In this document: positions 9,071 to 11,101 of the stretch, one piece after another
Numbering within the stretch: position 1 is the first letter of the stretch
Layout of the letters: each line of letters begins with the position of its first letter
NCBI GenBank assembly: GCA_947630465.1
Contig: CANRHT010000056.1
Location: 1-11,101, forward strand
Direction: 5' to 3'
DNA length: 11,101 bases
Source: an uncultured Pseudomonadaceae bacterium
Lineage (GTDB): Bacteria; Pseudomonadota; Gammaproteobacteria; Pseudomonadales; Pseudomonadaceae
The notes under the pieces: model-generated
Databases searched by the model: none
Told to the model about the DNA's origin: nothing
What the model saw: the letters and a program-made list of their open reading frames with translations, nothing else
Position numbers and translations under genes: made by a program

Positions 9071-10270
9071 TCAGATATCCAGCAACAGACGCGCTGGGTC
9101 TTCTAACAAGTTTTTCATGGTGACAAGGAAAGTAACTGCTTCTTTGCCATCAATTAAACGGTGGTCATAAGATAATGCCAAGTACATCATTGGCAGAATA
9201 ACCACTTCACCATCAACCGCCATTGGACGCTCTTGGATTTTGTGCATACCCAAGATGGCTGTTTGTGGTGGGTTAACGATAGGTGTTGACAGTAAAGAAC
9301 CGAATACACCACCGTTAGAAATAGTGAAAGTACCGCCAGTCATTTCTTCTAAAGTCAGCTTGCCGTCTTTAGCTTTACGACCGTAAGCATTGATGCCGCC
9401 TTCGATTTCTGCAAGGCTCATGAACTCAGCATTACGCAATACAGGTACAACCAGACCGCGATCGCTGGATACTGCAACACCAATGTCTTGGTAGCCGTGG
9501 TAAACGATATCGTTACCATCAATCGAAGCGTTGACGCCTGGCTGGCGCTTCAGCGCTTCAACCGCTGCTTTAACAAAGAATGACATAAAGCCTAAACGTA
9601 CACCGTTATGGGTCTTTTCAAACAAGTCTTTGTACTTGCTGCGCAGTTCCATAATGGGCTTCATGTTGACCTCGTTGAACGTGGTCAACATGGCCATTGA
9701 AGATTGTGCTTCAACTAAACGCTCAGCAACTTTGGTGCGCAAACGTGTCATAGGTACACGCTTTTCAACGCGATCACCGGCTGCGAATAAAGGTGCTTGT
9801 GCAGCAGGCGTAGCGGCAGTAGAACCCGCAGCAGGCTTGTTAGCTACAGCAGCAACCGCGTCTTCTTTAGTCACGCGACCGTCTTTACCTGTACCTGCGA
9901 TAGCCGCTGGATTCAGTGCGTTTTCTGCAGCAATTTTACGTGCCGCAGGTGACAAAATAGCCTCATCGCTCGCTGCAGGTGCAGCAGCAGAAGCTTGTGC
10001 AGCAGGCGCTGCAGCTGGAGCCGTTGCAACCGCATCAGTGTCTAAACGACCTAATAATTGTGCGCTCAGTACAGTGTCGCCTTCATTCGCAACGATTTCA
10101 GTCAGTACGCCATCGGCTTCAGCTAAAACTTCCATGACAACTTTGTCAGTTTCAATATCAACAATCAGCTCATCACGCTTAACAGCTTCGCCAACTTGTT
10201 TGTGCCAAGTTGCAACGGTGCCATCAGCGACCGACTCGGGAAATGCTGGGGCTTTAATTTCAATCGCCAT
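9071..10270 (-). CDS. sucB: SucB, dihydrolipoyllysine succinyltransferase (E2)
   Basis: E2 core of the 2-oxoglutarate dehydrogenase complex; it transfers the succinyl group from the lipoyl arm to CoA. The 399 residues show one lipoyl domain (about 1-77) with lipoyl-Lys43 in [11 protein letters not shown], an Ala/Pro-rich linker (80-102), a peripheral-subunit-binding domain (105-141, [12 protein letters not shown]...GRVTKEDA), a second linker (143-162) and the catalytic domain, with His370 and Asp374 in [13 protein letters not shown]. The single lipoyl domain and that motif fit the succinyltransferase rather than the pyruvate E2. AGGAA lies 9 nt before the ATG. It is 72 bp downstream of sucA, with a terminator-like palindrome between them, and is followed by lpd. 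Confidence 0.98.
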   Translation of the reverse strand: MAIEIKAPAFPESVADGTVATWHKQVGEAVKRDELIVDIETDKVVMEVLAEADGVLTEIVANEGDTVLSAQLLGRLDTDAVATAPAAAPAAQASAAAPAASDEAILSPAARKIAAENALNPAAIAGTGKDGRVTKEDAVAAVANKPAAGSTAATPAAQAPLFAAGDRVEKRVPMTRLRTKVAERLVEAQSSMAMLTTFNEVNMKPIMELRSKYKDLFEKTHNGVRLGFMSFFVKAAVEALKRQPGVNASIDGNDIVYHGYQDIGVAVSSDRGLVVPVLRNAEFMSLAEIEGGINAYGRKAKDGKLTLEEMTGGTFTISNGGVFGSLLSTPIVNPPQTAILGMHKIQERPMAVDGEVVILPMMYLALSYDHRLIDGKEAVTFLVTMKNLLEDPARLLLDI

Positions 10271-10303
10271 AATAATGTGTTCCTATAAATTCGGTTGTTA
10301 CGT

Positions 10304-10335
10304 AAAAAACCGCACTGAATTCAGTGCGGTTTTTT
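10304..10335 (-). terminator. 32-bp perfect palindrome between sucA and sucB (terminator or attenuator)
   Basis: Six A residues, CCGCACTG, a central AATT, CAGTGCGG and six T residues form a perfect palindrome centred between 10319 and 10320. As RNA it gives an 8-bp GC-rich stem extended by six A-U pairs and ending in U6, a full intrinsic terminator readable on both strands. It begins 7 nt after the sucA stop and ends 33 nt before the sucB start. Since sucB has no evident promoter of its own in that space, partial read-through is the likely outcome. Confidence 0.8.
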
Positions 10336-10342
10336 CGCTGAT

Positions 10343-11101
10343 TTAAACGTTAAAGGCTTCTTGCAACAATTGTTCTTGTTGCTCAGCATGCATTGAGGCA
10401 TAGCCACACGCAGGTGATGCTGAAGCAATACGACCGGCGTACTGCAAATCAAGACCTGCTTTGCTCGCTTGTGCAACACGACGCATATGATGCTGACTGC
10501 AGTACCAAGCACCTTGGTTCATTGGTTCTTCCTGACACCAAACCAGATTCTTCAGGTTTTTGTACTGTGTCAACTCTGCAGCTAAATCATCTTCAGGGAA
10601 TGGATAGAGTTGCTCAATACGTACAATGGCAGTGGTATCTAGACCTTCATTACGACGCTTTTCCAACAAATCGTAATAGACCTTACCGCTGCACATAATC
10701 ACGCGATCAACTTTATCCGCATCCAACGTATCGATTTCACCGATAACGTTTTGGAATGTACCTTCAGCTAAATCTTCTAAGCTGGAAATAGCTAACTTAT
10801 GACGCAGCAATGATTTCGGTGTCAGAGCAACCAAAGGCTTGCGCAGCGGACGAATCGCTTGGCGGCGCAGCATATGGTAAACCTGTGCAGGCGTCGTCGG
10901 CACACACACTTGTACGTTGTGCTCAGCACACAGTTGCAAGTAACGCTCTAAACGAGCGGATGAGTGCTCTGGTCCTTGACCTTCATAACCGTGCGGCAGC
11001 AACATCGTCAGACCGCATAAGCGACCCCACTTGGTTTCACCACTGGTAATAAACTGGTCAATCACAACCTGTGCACCGTTGGCAAAGTCACCAAACTGTG
11101 C
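10343..11101 (-). CDS. sucA: SucA, 2-oxoglutarate dehydrogenase E1 (C-terminal 252 residues, cut by window edge)
   Basis: C-terminal part of the thiamine-diphosphate-dependent E1 subunit, which decarboxylates 2-oxoglutarate and succinylates the lipoyl group of SucB. The frame is open from the window edge at 11101 to the TAA at 10343-10345; the full family is about 940 residues, so roughly the last quarter is present. Characteristic segments are LPHGYEGQGPEHSSARLERYLQL, IVRIEQLYPFP, LVWCQEEPMNQGAWY and the C-terminal AGRIASASPACGYASMHAEQQEQLL. The 5' end is outside the window; a GTG at 11065 is an internal valine codon, not the start. It is the first visible gene of sucAB-lpd. Confidence 0.97.
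   Translation of the reverse strand, partial: AQFGDFANGAQVVIDQFITSGETKWGRLCGLTMLLPHGYEGQGPEHSSARLERYLQLCAEHNVQVCVPTTPAQVYHMLRRQAIRPLRKPLVALTPKSLLRHKLAISSLEDLAEGTFQNVIGEIDTLDADKVDRVIMCSGKVYYDLLEKRRNEGLDTTAIVRIEQLYPFPEDDLAAELTQYKNLKNLVWCQEEPMNQGAWYCSQHHMRRVAQASKAGLDLQYAGRIASASPACGYASMHAEQQEQLLQEAFNV

Noticed and set aside
10271..10303. Separate promoter for sucB
   Set aside because: TTTATA resembles a -10 element, but the matching -35 position falls in the terminator arm and reads CGGTTT, so I do not call it.
9531..10346. Long plus-strand open frame (271 codons) antisense to sucB
   Set aside because: It is the mirror of the Ala-rich sucB reading frame, has a low-complexity Ser/Ala composition and no recognisable domain, and runs through the sucA-sucB terminator palindrome.

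Overview
The window reads as a chromosomal stretch of a denitrifying gammaproteobacterium, most likely a Pseudomonas relative of moderate GC content. Three things point there. First, all genes lie on the minus strand, so transcription runs from high to low coordinates. Second, the NO-reductase genes have the order known from Pseudomonas aeruginosa (nirQ-nirO-nirP-norC-norB-norD, here called norQ-norE-norF-norC-norB-norD). Third, the 2-oxoglutarate dehydrogenase genes have the Pseudomonas order sucA-sucB-lpd-sucC-sucD, with lpd inside the cluster. The species cannot be fixed from the sequence alone.

Right part (11101 down to 5253), central metabolism: the 3' end of sucA (E1), sucB (E2), lpd (E3), then sucC and sucD (succinyl-CoA synthetase beta and alpha). 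Together they convert 2-oxoglutarate to succinyl-CoA and then to succinate with formation of ATP/GTP. The cluster is punctuated by RNA structures. A perfect 32-bp palindrome with A6/T6 flanks lies between sucA and sucB (a terminator or attenuator). A perfect 14-bp stem lies between sucB and lpd. A clear intrinsic terminator follows lpd. sucCD therefore probably has its own promoter in the 259-bp gap ahead of sucC, which also holds a perfect 12-bp palindrome.

Left part (5120 down to 1), respiratory nitric oxide reduction: norQ (AAA+ activation ATPase), norE (oxidase subunit III-like membrane protein) and norF (small COX4-like membrane protein) form one close-packed unit. After a 305-bp gap come norC (cytochrome c subunit), norB (catalytic cytochrome b subunit) and the first 355 codons of norD (partner of NorQ, cut by the window edge). 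NorCB reduces 2 NO to N2O in the cytoplasmic membrane; NorQ and NorD are needed to activate it, and NorE and NorF are accessory.

Two nearly identical 14-bp FNR/DNR-type boxes lie ahead of norC and norQ. The norC box sits about 41 bp upstream of the start expected from a good TATGAT -10 element, a class II activator layout, so oxygen/NO-responsive control is very likely. An intrinsic terminator and a second hairpin separate norB from norD.

All coding regions belong to well-known families, and I see no unknown protein system, mobile element, RNA gene or CRISPR array. The observations worth following are regulatory: the two boxes and a neighbouring 19-bp dyad, the hairpins between genes, and the placement of the nor block directly behind sucCD.
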